Source of the DNA: Candidatus Peribacteria bacterium
GTDB lineage: Bacteria; Patescibacteria; JAEDAM01; Absconditabacterales; Absconditicoccaceae
Assembly (NCBI GenBank): GCA_031280545.1
Contig: JAITGP010000041.1
Span: 21,898-85,897 of the forward strand
Direction: 5' to 3'
DNA: 64,000 nucleotides
Under the pieces are notes generated by a model. That model had not been told where the DNA came from, did no database searches, and saw nothing but the letters and a program-made list of their open reading frames with translations. Within the stretch, counting starts at the first letter, position 1. Every line of letters begins with the position of its first letter. Shown here piece after piece: positions 18,775 through 29,310 of this stretch. The translations under genes and the position numbers were made by a program.

Positions 18775-18785
18775 TTTCTTTTTTT

Positions 18786-20039
18786 TTACTTGATTCCATT
18801 AATTTCACATAGCAACTCAAAATTGTTATAAAGCTCTTCTGGAGATAGAATTCGTTTTGAAGTATCTATCTCAATGTGGTAAAACTGTACAGGGACTTCT
18901 ACTCTATCGCCTGGAGAAACACTTCCTATAATGAGGTAAGCATTTGCACCTTTGGGAGCGACGGCTTTTACTTCATTGATGTCATATTTCAAGAAAAACA
19001 TAATATCCGTTGTTATAAAAGAGCTTTCTTTGCCAATTTTCTCAATGGAGTTAACGGGATATTTGATTTCTCCCGTATCTAATCGATCTCCAATTTTCGG
19101 GGTTTCTACGAAGAACTTTTCTCCTTTCTTTATCAGAGAGAAGAAATCAGCTTTTTCTCCTGCTGGATTGTCTACGAGGCATTTTTCTTGATTGAGAAGA
19201 GGGTCGGTTTTAATTTCTTGAAGCTCTGTATTGCCTTCTCCTGTAAGGATGATGAATTTCGCAGAACGTCCTCCTGATTCCCAGTCTATTTCTGTAGAAA
19301 TACTTAGTTCCTTATTGCCCCAATGGCTAGGGTTTTCTAAACAAAGAAACCCAGCAATAGGTTGAGTTGGCCATTCTACTTTTTTAAAATATTTCTGGTC
19401 AAAGGTATGCAAAACATCTAATCCATGGTTATCTTCCAAGTTGACAGTTAGAATTATTTCTCCAGCTCCTTCCTCCTTTCTTTTCTTTTTTGCGTATGCT
19501 CTGGAGATCTCAAGATGTTTTTCAATAAATTGTTCTCCTGATCTACCCAATAAACTCTTTAATAAAGGATTGTTCCGAATAAGATCAATGGGATAATGAC
19601 CACTACGAAGTAGTGAATAGATTGCCTCTTCGTATTGTTCAAGAGGAAATATATCTACTTTCCCATATTTCCCTTCTATAAGGGCATCAAACTCTTCCTG
19701 AGTGATTTTTCTACATCCTTTCCATCCGTCTGCTGTTCTTCCACCTTCTTTTAATGCACTCTTTGTGAACTTTTCCACTCTTTTTATCGTGGTAAGTGGA
19801 CCGAGATGATGGGCAATAACTATCAGTTTCTCTCCTTTAGAGGAAGTTCCAATATAGATGGTAGATCCAGATGTAAACCAGGTTTCCCAACTTTCTGGAG
19901 TTTTTGGATATTGGGCACGTATTGTGATAATGTCCTCCAGTGTTGCTATCCTCCTTCCGTTCCTTCTTTTTGTTAATGCTTTGGCTATTTTATAGACCGA
20001 AAGCAAATCTTCATTCCAAATGTACAGATTTTTTCCCAT
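18786..20039 (-). CDS. Unrecognised 417-residue protein
   Basis: Soluble protein with a basic N-terminal third (KALTKRRNGRRIATLEDIITIRAQYP) and a beta-rich C-terminal half (repeated short alternating hydrophobic segments, NAYLIIGSVSPGDRVEVPVQFYH). No membrane segment, no TGA codon, no catalytic motif that I recognise. It is first in a unit with the 87-residue gene and has a promoter of the TA-repeat type. Could be part of an accessory or mobile-derived block (17.4-20.1 kb). Confidence 0.6.
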   Translation of the reverse strand: MGKNLYIWNEDLLSVYKIAKALTKRRNGRRIATLEDIITIRAQYPKTPESWETWFTSGSTIYIGTSSKGEKLIVIAHHLGPLTTIKRVEKFTKSALKEGGRTADGWKGCRKITQEEFDALIEGKYGKVDIFPLEQYEEAIYSLLRSGHYPIDLIRNNPLLKSLLGRSGEQFIEKHLEISRAYAKKKRKEEGAGEIILTVNLEDNHGLDVLHTFDQKYFKKVEWPTQPIAGFLCLENPSHWGNKELSISTEIDWESGGRSAKFIILTGEGNTELQEIKTDPLLNQEKCLVDNPAGEKADFFSLIKKGEKFFVETPKIGDRLDTGEIKYPVNSIEKIGKESSFITTDIMFFLKYDINEVKAVAPKGANAYLIIGSVSPGDRVEVPVQFYHIEIDTSKRILSPEELYNNFELLCEINGIK

Positions 20040-20095
20040 TTTTTGTTGTTTAAATTGTTTTATATTTTTATTAATTGCTTTTATTTATTATTGAT

Positions 20096-20123
20096 ATTAT
20101 ACTGATTTGATATATATATGCAA
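20096..20123 (-). promoter_or_regulatory. Promoter of the 417-residue gene
   Basis: TTGCAT, 16-base TA-rich spacer, TATAAT on the minus strand. Confidence 0.6.
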
Positions 20124-20148
20124 TATTTTTTTTAAAAGTGAAATCTGA

Positions 20149-20176
20149 TTGCATTTTATGGCGGAAATAATATACT
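20149..20176 (+). promoter_or_regulatory. Promoter of tRNA-Arg
   Basis: TTGCAT, 16-base spacer, TATACT, 12 bases before the tRNA. Confidence 0.65.
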
Positions 20177-20188
20177 TTCGAAGTTATC

Positions 20189-20260
20189 GCTCCCCTAGTT
20201 CAATGGATAGAATAGGCCCGTCCTAAGGGTTAGATGTTGGTTCGATTCCGACGGGGAGTA
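20189..20260 (+). tRNA. tRNA-Arg (anticodon CCU)
   Basis: Fully canonical cloverleaf: acceptor GCTCCCC/GGGGAGT, D arm GTTC..GAAT, anticodon stem GGCCC/GGGTT with loop GTCCTAA (anticodon CCU), and T arm GTTGG-TTCGATT-CCGAC. Discriminator A; CCA is not encoded. It reads AGG codons. It serves as an internal control showing that ordinary tRNAs of this genome have a normal T arm. Confidence 0.95.
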
Positions 20261-20291
20261 AACTGTTTAAAAAATTATTTGTGAACATAAT

Positions 20292-20326
20292 GAAAAAGTC
20301 CCGTGTGGTAAACAGGGGGCTTTTTA
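20292..20326. terminator. Bidirectional terminator
   Basis: AAAAAG-CCC..GGGG-CTTTTT between the tRNA (plus) and the surface protein gene (minus), with A and T tracts on both sides. Confidence 0.7.
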
Positions 20327-20335
20327 TTGTTTATC

Positions 20336-23300
20336 TTATTCTTCCTCTTCGGCTTCTTCATCAGCTTCGGCATGTGCTTTAATTTTTGCTCTGATTGCGA
20401 AGAATACTACGATTCCTCCCATGATGAGTATTCCTCCTCCGATAATTCGGAGAATTATTTTCAATCGGACTGGTAGTCATCCTTTTGAATCTGATGGGTT
20501 CACGTTTTCTGGTGGGATATCTGGGACGATTACTGGACTATCAGTACTACATTTATCGCTACCTATTTCGTAGTATCAAAAGATTTTACAGAATTGTGGA
20601 ATATAGAGTCCATCGAGGTCTTCAGTAGGAATATCGTAAGCTTTTGCATTAGTTGCGATAAATGCCAAAATCTCATTTAGCTTTTCTTTTTTTCCTGCAG
20701 TGTCGAGATTGTCTGCACTGAGCTCAAAATTGGAAAATTTCGTAGCTACTTGGACTCTGAGATTTTCAGGGAGAGAGATCAAAATATCTTCTCTAGCTTG
20801 TTCGTAGGCATTCCATCCCATGGCTGAAATGGTATCAGGATTCTCTAAGCGAGAGATAATTGATTCTAAGAGGGCGGTTTGTTCGGTATCGAGATAAACT
20901 ACGGAATTTGCTAGATGTTCTTTGAGCTGAACTATATTATTGGTAGTCTGATTTTTATCCAGGAGATTTTGCTTTAGAGTAAGGAGGAGTACTTTAAGGT
21001 CAGCATTTCCTAAGTTGCGGTCTTCGATTCCGTTAAAGAGAGTCGTGATGTCTTGGTAAATCAGTAAATTATTCTGATCCATTACTACGTCAAATCCTTC
21101 GAAATCCACAGCAAAGTTTTTGAATACGAGTCTGCCATTGTTTTCGAAATATATTCTTCCCACAATAGTTTCGAATTGTGGTTGATATTTTCGGAGTATT
21201 AAGGTATTGCATTTGATATCTTCGTCATTATCAGGCTTTCCGTCTTTGTCGCTATCTTGAGAGATGTCGGTATCAATAAAACATTGTCCTGGTTCTGCAT
21301 GATAGAGATAAAAGAGCACGCTATTGTCCATCGTTTTTCCTACATAGATTTCTGGATCTTTATTACTAAAGCTCGCTTCAGGGATAGTGATTAAATGTAC
21401 TCCAGAAGTAATTCTTCCATTATTTACGTTATTGGAAGTGGTGACAGTATAAGTACCGCTAACGTTTTCTCCTTGACTGGATTTGAGAGTGATACTGACT
21501 TCATGAGGACCATACTCATTATATTTCTGGAGAAATACTCTATTTTGTGTGATAGGAGTGTTATTCATCACGGTCATACTGGAGGTATTTGGTGCGATGT
21601 GAGTCTTTTGGTAGGATTTGTTTCCAGCTGCACATTCTTTTTCTTCAAAACAAATATTCCTCTGAATCATATTCCCGACGCTGAGATCTCTAAAGATTAC
21701 GATATTTTTGATACTATTAAATGTTAGAATCGGTTTTACACTGTTGCGGACTACGAGGGTATTTCCTTTGGTTTCGGAGATCCCTTTATATCCTCTATAA
21801 ATCACGGCTGCTTTGGGACTATATCCTCTTTCATTTGGTTGAGTGTAGGTATAGGTCGCACGGTCTTTGGTAGTGATTAGGTCTCGTTCTCCATCGCCGT
21901 CGAAGTCATATTGGATGGTTCTATGAGAGACGAAATCGCTATTGTTTGAAGTGACTTTTGCGATAACATCAAAGGTGACAGTATCTCCTACGTTTACGGT
22001 CTGTTTGTCGAATTTGAGAGTCACAATAGGGATGTCAGGATTATTGTCTGTTTGTGGGAAAAATACTGTTGGTCCATTTCCAATGATTTGTTCACTTTTT
22101 TGGTAGCCATCATCACTATCGTACATTGTCACGCCAAACATATATTCTCCCGCAATTCTAGGGAGAGTAAAGAAGGTATAAGGGATATTACTAGGAGTAA
22201 TTCTAGTATCCAAAATCTGATTAGGATTATCTTTTGGGTAATAATACCATTTGAAGTAAGCTACTTCGCCGTTAGGACTATCTGGGTCGGTTGCTCCGAC
22301 GGCTGTCACTTTTACAATCAGATTTTCACTAGAAAGTCCTCCTGGATCCAAGACATTTTGTACTTTGTTTTCCTGAAATCCGATTCCGCTTTCGTTGCTA
22401 TATTGAGGGAAAGAAAGTGCAATATTTTTTAAGGTTGGGAGAGCGTTCTGCACTTTGAATCGGATTCTATTGTAAACTTGTTGTCCGACTTCGGTGTCAT
22501 CGACGGTTAAATCTATATATTGGCAACCGAGCTCATTAAATTTATAAGAAAAGCTTGATTGTGGATACACAGATTCAAATTTAGGTTGGAAGTAAAACTT
22601 TAGGTTGGTACTCATTCCCTTTGAGTTTACCGACCAGCTAGGATCAATGGTGATGTTTTGGTATCTGTCGATACTGTAGGCAGTGTAATTGTTTGTTTTT
22701 CCTTCTTCTTGAACGGAGCATGTTTCCGTAGTTTGGAGATAAAATCCTCCTCCATTTCTAATTCTGAATGCTGCAATGGGGAATCCTACTTCTCCGATGA
22801 AGACTTTTGAGGTGACGCTGTTACTATTCCCGTTTGCATCGAAGACTTGAACGTTGATGTTGTAGATTCAGACTTTTGTATACATGTGAGTCATTTGGTT
22901 GGTCTGATTAGAATTGGTGGTTCCATCTCCAAAACTTCGCTGATAGTTGATAATCGGTTTATTGGTTTTTACGCTGAATCCTACATTTTTCCCTCGCGTG
23001 ATAGCATTAGGTGAAATAGTTAATTCTGGTCTGAGTACTGAAGTGACATTGACCTGCTTTTCAATACTGGCACTTTTCCCATACATATCGGTAGCGGTTA
23101 GGGTGATAGTGTGTTGTCCTATTTCATCAAATTGTACGACCACTTTTTTGTTATTCTCTTCGGTAGAGATAATTTTGCTGTTGTTAGGATTTGAAAATTC
23201 TCGTTTGTATTCGAGGGAATCATTTTGATTGGTGACGTCCAAATCTGTAGAAGCTGTAGCGTCGAGATGGAATTCTGAGGCTTGAGCCCATTTATTAGTC

Positions 23301-24619
23301 GGTGTAATGCTGAATTGTGGAATAGGGGTACTAGATTCTACATATATTTCTCTAGTATCGACATTGGTTTGCCCGAGCTCGTCTTCTAAAGTCAGCTTTA
23401 CCATATAGTTTCCTGGTTTGATAAACTGCTTTTTAATACTTTTCCCTTGGATTGTATCAGTTTTGTCTCCATTACTATTAAAAATTTCTCGTGTATAGAG
23501 CTTGAGACGAGAGGTCAAAGAATATGAAGTACTAGAGTCAAAATTGAAGGTGGTGGAGGTATTCCCTTCATCAGGGGTTTGTTTGATGATAGCTACGGGG
23601 TCGGAAACGGTAATACTGAAGGTTTCAGATACGGTATTTTTTTCGTTGTCGGTGGTAGAGAGTTTTATGTTATATTCTCCATTCCCATTGAGAGGGACAT
23701 TAATATATCTGGGTACGCCATCATATTCTCTGCTTCGCTTGAATCCGTCTCTACTGGTGATTGTTCGTGCATGGCTCTGAATTTTTCTTCCTCCCGTGGG
23801 TAGGGTAGCGGATCCATCGAAAATTACTCCCTTGATTGCTTCTTGGGTTCAGATTTTGGTAGGAATGGTTTTATCAAGTTTTTTTGTGTTAGCGTAGACG
23901 ATAATATTTGCTGCTTTGGGAGAAATATTGATATTAAGATCAGCTTGTCCGTCTAGGATTCCTTTGGAATTATTTGAGCTTCTGACAGTGAGATGTACTA
24001 CGTAGTTTCCTGATTCTTCGAAAGTATAGGTGATCACGCTTCCTCTTCCAATAACTCTGTCTACTCCTTTGGTATCTCTATAGTATCGATAAAAGTTATT
24101 GGTTGGGATGGTTTCACTAGAGGGATCTTTACTAGAGGTAGCTACAAAAGTGACAGGTAAAGGTGCTGATCCATTTTGGGGATTTTTGGAAGCGGAAACT
24201 TGGATAGTGTATTGGGAATTGATGCTATTAATGGTTTTATTTAGCGGAGTATAACAGTTGCTCATAAAGGTTTGGAAATTGTCTGTGGTATTATTCACTG
24301 CTAAAGTACTTGCACTATCTAAGCATTGTTGATAAATTACTTTAAAATTATACTCCTGAGGAAATGCGGCGAAAACACTCCCAAAATTGCGGTGTAACTC
24401 TGTGAAAAGATCGCTACTTAGGCTATCGGTGGTTCCCATTCTTTTGGCTGCATCGATTTGTACGAAGATTTCTTGGATTTTATCCCATCCTGCTTGGATT
24501 CTGTAATTGGGATAGTATTCGTCTGGTACGGATTGAGCAGAGGCAGTAAGTGCTGAAAATGAACCAATCAAGCCGAATGCGAGACATAAAAGTTTTGTTA
24601 TTTGTGTTTTGGTTTGCAT
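20336..24619 (-). CDS. Giant PKD-type surface protein with C-terminal membrane anchor
   Basis: 1,427 residues in a single code-25 frame; under the standard code it falls into four pieces, broken at TGA codons. N-terminal signal peptide (LLCLAFGLIGSFSALTASAQS). Several PKD/Ig-like beta domains follow, recognisable from repeated YTFEESGNYVVHLTVR, FDEIGQHTITLTATD and FKTNKP..SFGDGTT-type strands. Calcium-loop sequences occur (DFDGDGERD, DSDKDGKPDNDED). It ends with one membrane helix (LKIILRIIGGGILIMGGIVVFF) and an acidic tail EEAEEEE. Expected to be displayed on the cell surface and possibly used to bind a host cell. Confidence 0.85.
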
Positions 24620-24739
24620 CAGGGAAAAGATAAGGAATAAATGCTGATATAATTATACAGATTTTGGTGGGAAAAGTCAAAAAATATGCGAGAAAATTGT
24701 GAAGTGGGAGAATAAAAAAATTTTTTCCTAAAAAATCTC

Positions 24740-24767
24740 TTGCAATTAAAAAAAATCTGATTATATT
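24740..24767 (+). promoter_or_regulatory. Promoter of copA
   Basis: TTGCAA, 16-base spacer, TATATT (or TATTAT at 18). The -10 box abuts the CsoR-like operator. Confidence 0.55.
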
Positions 24768-24787
24768 ATACCTACCCCCTAGGTATA
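24767..24787 (+). promoter_or_regulatory. CsoR-like copper operator
   Basis: Inverted repeat TATACCTA-CCCCC-TAGGTATA overlapping the promoter of the copper ATPase. CsoR-type copper-sensing repressors bind just such G/C-centred TATACC..GGTATA sites. No csoR-like gene is in the window. Confidence 0.65.
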
Positions 24788-24810
24788 ATTTTAGCTTATT
24801 ACCTATAACA

Positions 24811-27090
24811 ATGCAAAAAACCTATCCCGTCAGTTGAATGCACTGTGCCTCCTGTGCCACCCTCATTCAAGGCGAACTCAATGAAACTCCCGGTATCACT
24901 TCCTGCGAAGTTAATCTCGTGAACCATACCGCCACCCTGACCTTCACCGACCAAGAACTCCCCATAGAAGACTTGAATAAGAAAATTATTCCCTTTGGAT
25001 ATTCCTTTGTTTTTTCTCCCTGACAGGGGAGAGGGAGGAGCGGAGCGACGGAAGAGGGGTTGTCTGAACATGACCACGACTTCACAGAAGCCAAAAGGGA
25101 TATGCGAATTTCCATTCCCGCGATAGCCACTTCCCTCTTCTTGATGGTGCGAATGATGGGAGCAGAATACGGACGACTAGGAATCACCGAAATGCCTGAA
25201 ACCTTCCACTCTATCGCGACCAGAATTTTGCTTCCTGCTCTTTCCACCTTCATCATCTTCACCATCGGGAGAAAATATCTCAAAGCGGTCTGGCTCTACC
25301 TTACGCGTGGAAAGGCGACTATGGACACCTTAGTCGGTATCGGAACAGGGTTCGCGTATCTCTTCAGCCTCTTCGTCACCTTCTTCTGAAACGATTTTTC
25401 CGTCTACATCGACCCTACGAGAGTCTTCTACGAAGCAGTCATCATCGTCATCGGCTTCATCTCCATCGGAAAATATATGGAACAACGCACAATGTCCCGT
25501 ACGGGACAGGCAATCAAGTCCTTATTGAACTTACAAGTAAAAAAAGCTAGAAAGCTGAATGGAGAAGAAATCTCCATTGAAGAAGTGATAAAAGGCGACC
25601 TTCTCCTCGTGAAACCCGGAGAAAAAATCCCTCTCGACTGAATAATCCGTTCAGGAACGGCTCACATCGACGAAAGTATGATCACAGGGGAGAGTCTGCC
25701 AATCTCCAAGACCGAGGGCGAAACCGTCATCGGCTCAACGCTTCTGCTGGACTCGCCTCTCACAATTGAAACCATCGCCACAGGAAGCGAAACCTACCTT
25801 GCAAAAATTATCGCCGTCGTTGAGCAAGCCCAAAATTCTAAACCTCAAATCCAGCATAAAGTAGACAGCATTATGAAAATTTTTATCCCTGTCGTGCTGG
25901 GAATTGCGGTGGTTTCCACCCTGCTTCGACTGCTCGTCGGACCGTATTTTCTCGATATGCAAACCGTCATCAGATATGCCCTCCAAGCCTTCGTCGGGGT
26001 GCTAATCATCGCTTGCCCCTGCGGACTGGGACTCGCCACGCCAATGGCGATTATCACGGGAATGGGACACGCTGCGAAAAATGGAATATTAGCAAAAAAT
26101 GCTGACGGACTCATCAAGCTCAGAAAAGTGAAATATATTGCATTTGACAAAACAGGAACGATTACCGAGGGGAAACCTACGCTGACGGATATGACAGGCG
26201 AGGGGTTGCAAATCCTCGCTTCCCTTGAAGCCACTTCCACTCACCCGATTGCTCACGCTATCGTTGACTACGCTACCAGCCACGACATCACCCCACTTCC
26301 TGTGCAACAGGCTACCAATCATGCAGGAAAAGGACTTTCGTGAATAGTCGACGGAACGGAGTATTTCGTAGGAAATCTGGATTTTGCTTCTGCTTTTTCT
26401 CTCTCTTTCGATGAAACATTGTATAATGAGCGAGCAAATCAAGGAAAAACCCCACTCATTCTCTTTACTAAACAAGAAGTCCTTGGACTCTACGCGGTAG
26501 CTGACACCGTGAAAGCTTCTGCTATTGAAACCATTGCTCAGCTCAAGAAAATGGGTATTACACCCGTGATGATTACAGGCGACCATCAAAATACTGCGAA
26601 TACCATCGCCACCCAAGTCGGTATTGACCAAGTTTACGCTCAAGTTAAACCCGAAGAAAAAGCTGAGGTCATTCAACAGTTGAAAAATCAGCTTTCTTCT
26701 TCTCATTCTCACAACGATAAGGATGAAGGACTTGTTGCGATGCTCGGGGACGGAATAAATGACGCACCTGCTCTAGCAACCGCTGACATTGGTATCGCGA
26801 TGAGTACGGGAACCGATGTTGCGATAGAAAGCTCGGATATTACGCTCTTGCACGGAGATATTTCCAAGGTACTGAAAGCTATCGAGATTAGCAATCTGAC
26901 CCAATCGGCTATCAATCAGAATTTGCTTCGAGCCTTTGGATATAATCTCATCGGAATTCCGCTCGCAGCAGGTGCTTTCTTTCCACTCTTCTGACGAATG
27001 CTCAATCCCGCCTTCGAGGGAACGGCAATGGCGTTCAGTGATTTAACGGTGGTAGGAAATAGTTTGAGATTGCAAGCGAAAAAGATATAA
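24811..27090 (+). CDS. copA: Copper-exporting P1B-type ATPase
   Basis: 759 residues. Metal-binding domain GMHCASC (C12, C15; its glycine is TGA), eight expected membrane helices with the CPC site (about residue 400, IIACPCGLGLATP), TGES (about 291), the phosphorylation motif DKTGT (about 446), the HP motif, and GDGINDAPAL (about 646). Five or more TGA glycines join five standard-code pieces. Codon use is richer in C and G than in neighbouring genes, hinting at acquisition, yet it uses UGA-Gly. A repeat-derived linker (25014-25066) follows the metal-binding domain. Exports Cu(I) from the cytoplasm. Confidence 0.95.
25014..25066. repeat. Palindromic repeat inserted in frame in copA
   Basis: GC-rich stretch CTCCCT-GAC-AGGGGAG followed by GGAGCGGAGCGACGGAAG and GGGG, translated as a glycine/arginine linker (GQGRGRSGATEEG) between the metal-binding domain and the first membrane helix. 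Same design as the insert at 13961-14005. Confidence 0.55.
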
Positions 27091-27094
27091 AAAA

Positions 27095-27125
27095 AAAAGA
27101 GAACGGTCAGCTGTTCTCTTTTTCT
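27095..27125. terminator. Bidirectional terminator copA/rplI
   Basis: AAAAGAGAAC-loop-GTTCTCTTTT between convergent copA and rplI. Confidence 0.8.
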
Positions 27126-27136
27126 GTATATACAAA

Positions 27137-27775
27137 TTATTTGTATTTCTCTTTGAGCTTTGCAATCTTTTCAGCTTTTTCAGTAGCTTTTTTAACTTCT
27201 CTTTCAGCTTTTAATTCTTCTTTGCTCTTTTGTACTTCTTCTGTTGTGGCAGTTTCAGCTTTTGCAGCTTCTTCGACCTCTTTTGCATCTTTTCCAGAGA
27301 GTTCTCCTTTGATTTTTACGGTGATTTCTCTTTTGAGGTCATTATAAGCGAAGACGATGTTGAACGTTCCTACTTCAGTCAGCTTTTTCTTGAGCTTGAA
27401 TAAGTGTGAATCTACTTCGATTCCATATACTTCCTTGATTTTTTCAGCAATGTCATGTTCGTCAACTTTTGCATATAAGGTATTGTCCTTATTTGCTTTT
27501 CTAGTGATTTCGATACCTTCATCAGCAGAGATTTTCGCAAAAAGTTCTTCAAGATTGCTGGCTTTTTTGCTTCTAGCGGCAGTAGCAGCGTCCATTTTCT
27601 GTTTGTAATTGTTTTTTGCAGCTGCGTCAGCGAATACTGCGATTCCTTTTGGTAAAAGGACGTTTCTAGCGAAGATAGGTTTAACTCTTACGATTTCGTA
27701 TTTTTCTCCGAGATATTTATCGTTTTGGAGCAAAATTACTTCGATAGTTCTGTTTTGTTGGGTTCTTCTGGCCAT
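27137..27775 (-). CDS. rplI: 50S ribosomal protein L9 with extended C terminus
   Basis: 212 residues against about 150 usual. The N-terminal RNA-binding domain is clear (IEVILLQNDKYLG.KYEIVRVKPIFARNVLLPKGIAVFA), then the long connecting helix and the C-terminal domain. The extra 60 residues are an alanine/lysine/glutamate-rich helical tail. No TGA codon. L9 is missing in some CPR groups, so its presence narrows the possibilities. It stands alone here, with its own promoter and terminator. Confidence 0.93.
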   Translation of the reverse strand: MARRTQQNRTIEVILLQNDKYLGEKYEIVRVKPIFARNVLLPKGIAVFADAAAKNNYKQKMDAATAARSKKASNLEELFAKISADEGIEITRKANKDNTLYAKVDEHDIAEKIKEVYGIEVDSHLFKLKKKLTEVGTFNIVFAYNDLKREITVKIKGELSGKDAKEVEEAAKAETATTEEVQKSKEELKAEREVKKATEKAEKIAKLKEKYK

Positions 27776-27806
27776 GTGATGAGTATAAAAAAATAAAGCT
27801 AATTTG

Positions 27807-27834
27807 TATATAGGGATTTGTTGGGTAAATACAA
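27807..27834 (-). promoter_or_regulatory. Promoter of rplI
   Basis: TTGTAT, 16-base spacer, TATATA on the minus strand. Confidence 0.5.
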
Positions 27835-28050
27835 GGGAATATTTATTTTTATTTCCTAGGTTAGACGAGGAGTATCTTTTAAAAAATGCTAAATGTTTAT
27901 TTTTTATTGTATGTCAATTGTATGTGGTTGAATACAAATCCCCTTCTACCCTTCGGGCTCCCTATTCGACAGGTCGGATCCAAGCCCCTCTCGATCTATC
28001 GGGATTGACTGCATCTTGTTTATCAGGAGGAAGTGCTTAAAAGTTGCATA
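27835..28050. other. Non-coding region with GC-rich repeats
   Basis: Between the rplI promoter and the next terminator I see no gene. An open frame here (27804-28040) is not protein-like. The segment 27946-28010 holds two GC-rich elements. One is CCCTTCGGGCTCCCT (similar to the repeats inside copA and the exonuclease gene). The other is a hairpin CGAT-CT-ATCG. Confidence 0.45.
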
Positions 28051-28053
28051 TAG

Positions 28054-28080
28054 AAAAAAGATCGCCTATGTAGGCGATCT
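28054..28080 (-). terminator. Terminator of the 74-residue gene
   Basis: Perfect AGATCGCCT-ATGT-AGGCGATCT stem followed by a T run on the minus strand. Confidence 0.8.
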
Positions 28081-28118
28081 AGGTGTTTTGTTTAACGAGA
28101 GAGGAAATCCTCTTGTCG

Positions 28119-28343
28119 TTATTTTTTAAATTGGGAACAATTCCCAAATGTTAACTTCCGCGTTTGTGGATTGCGATAAACCGCATTTGCTCCACCTGCG
28201 AAAGAAATGTAATATTCCCCACTGTCTGATTTTTTTACTTCGCCTCCCTCTATTTGAGAGGCTACTTTTACCGCTTCTTTTTCGGTAATGGGGTTGTTGT
28301 AAATCTTATTAAGATTTACAGATTTTTTTTGATTTTTTGACAT
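28119..28343 (-). CDS. Small unrecognised protein
   Basis: 74 residues, basic N terminus (SKNQKKSVNLNK), then an alternating strand pattern with glycines (IEGGEVKKSDSGEYYISFAGG) and one cysteine. No membrane segment, no TGA codon. Single-gene unit with a 17-base-spacer promoter and a perfect hairpin terminator. Unknown function. Confidence 0.5.
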   Translation of the reverse strand: MSKNQKKSVNLNKIYNNPITEKEAVKVASQIEGGEVKKSDSGEYYISFAGGANAVYRNPQTRKLTFGNCSQFKK

Positions 28344-28371
28344 ATTTTTAAAATTTTATTTATGAATTTTT

Positions 28372-28400
28372 AGTATATGAAATTCCTCTTCAAAAGTCAA
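28372..28400 (-). promoter_or_regulatory. Promoter, 17-base-spacer class
   Basis: TTGACT, 17-base spacer, TATACT on the minus strand, 29 bases before the ATG. Confidence 0.7.
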
Positions 28401-28484
28401 GTCAAAAGAATGGTGAATTTTGCTTTTTTTTTGTTTTTGGATATACTTAAGAGGAATACCGTTTTATCTTTTTTTTGTTTCCTT

Positions 28485-29249
28485 ATGTCTAATGAAGTCA
28501 AAAATGCCTCAGAACGCCAATTAGAGCAGAATCGTGTGATGACCTATCTCTCGCTTTTTAATGAGATTGATAAGCATTTTGATAAAGTCCTCAAAACGGA
28601 GAGCTTTTTGCCGTATAATGATAAAATAAAAATGATTGTCCAAGGACAATATTCGATTTCGTGGTTTGTGAAACTTTTTCAGAATGATTTGAAATATTTT
28701 GGAGAATTGAGAAACCATATCTCTCATGGCTTGAAAGTGGATGAATATTTGTATGCGATTCCGACCCAAAGGGCGATTGATAAGCTTTCTGATTTCGTGG
28801 ATAAAATCGTAGAGCCTCCGCTGTGTATTGATCTTTTCCGTAAGGAAGTTTATTCAGTTCAGCTTTCTGATCCTTTTTCTCAGCTTTTGAAATTGATGAA
28901 GGAGGAGCATTACCATCTCGTGCCTGTATATGATGGGACAAGCTTTTTGGGAGTAGTGAATGAAAGCTGAGTGTTTCAGCGATTGGCTCAACAGCTCTTG
29001 AATGAAGATTTTATTGATTTGGCGAAAATCCGTGTTGAACATTTGCCGATGTCTACTTCACATTTGGATTTTGTTTTTGTCTCTGCAGGAATCAATATTT
29101 ATGAGGCGGATGAAATTTTTACGATGAAAAAGAGGAAAGGAAAAGGTCTGTGAGCGATGTATATCACAGAAAAAGGGAATTCCCATGAAAAGATTATTGG
29201 GATGATTTCTGGGGATGAGGTTGCTTTGATTGATGATTTCGTGATTTAA
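28485..29249 (+). CDS. HEPN-like / CBS domain protein
   Basis: 254 residues from ATG (MSNEVKNAS) with two TGA glycines. The N-terminal helical part contains ELRNHISHGL, the R-N-x-x-x-H signature common in HEPN-type domains. The C-terminal part fits a pair of CBS half-repeats (HYHLVPVYDGTSFLGVVNESG and later VSAGINIYEADEIF, MISGDEVALID). CBS pairs sense adenosine nucleotides. A HEPN-CBS protein could be a nucleotide-regulated RNase or an adaptor; this is inference. The upstream ATG at 28377 is a possible alternative start but overlaps the divergent promoter. Confidence 0.6.
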
Positions 29250-29310
29250 CCTTGATTTTGTCCAAAAGAAGTTCATACTACAGTCAGCTTTTATGACTGT
29301 TTTTTTTCTT

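Noticed and set aside
24811..27090. copA as several pseudogene fragments
   Set aside because: All breaks are TGA at expected glycines; catalytic motifs are intact.
27804..28040. 78-codon plus-strand frame
   Set aside because: Covers the rplI promoter and GC-rich repeats; not protein-like.
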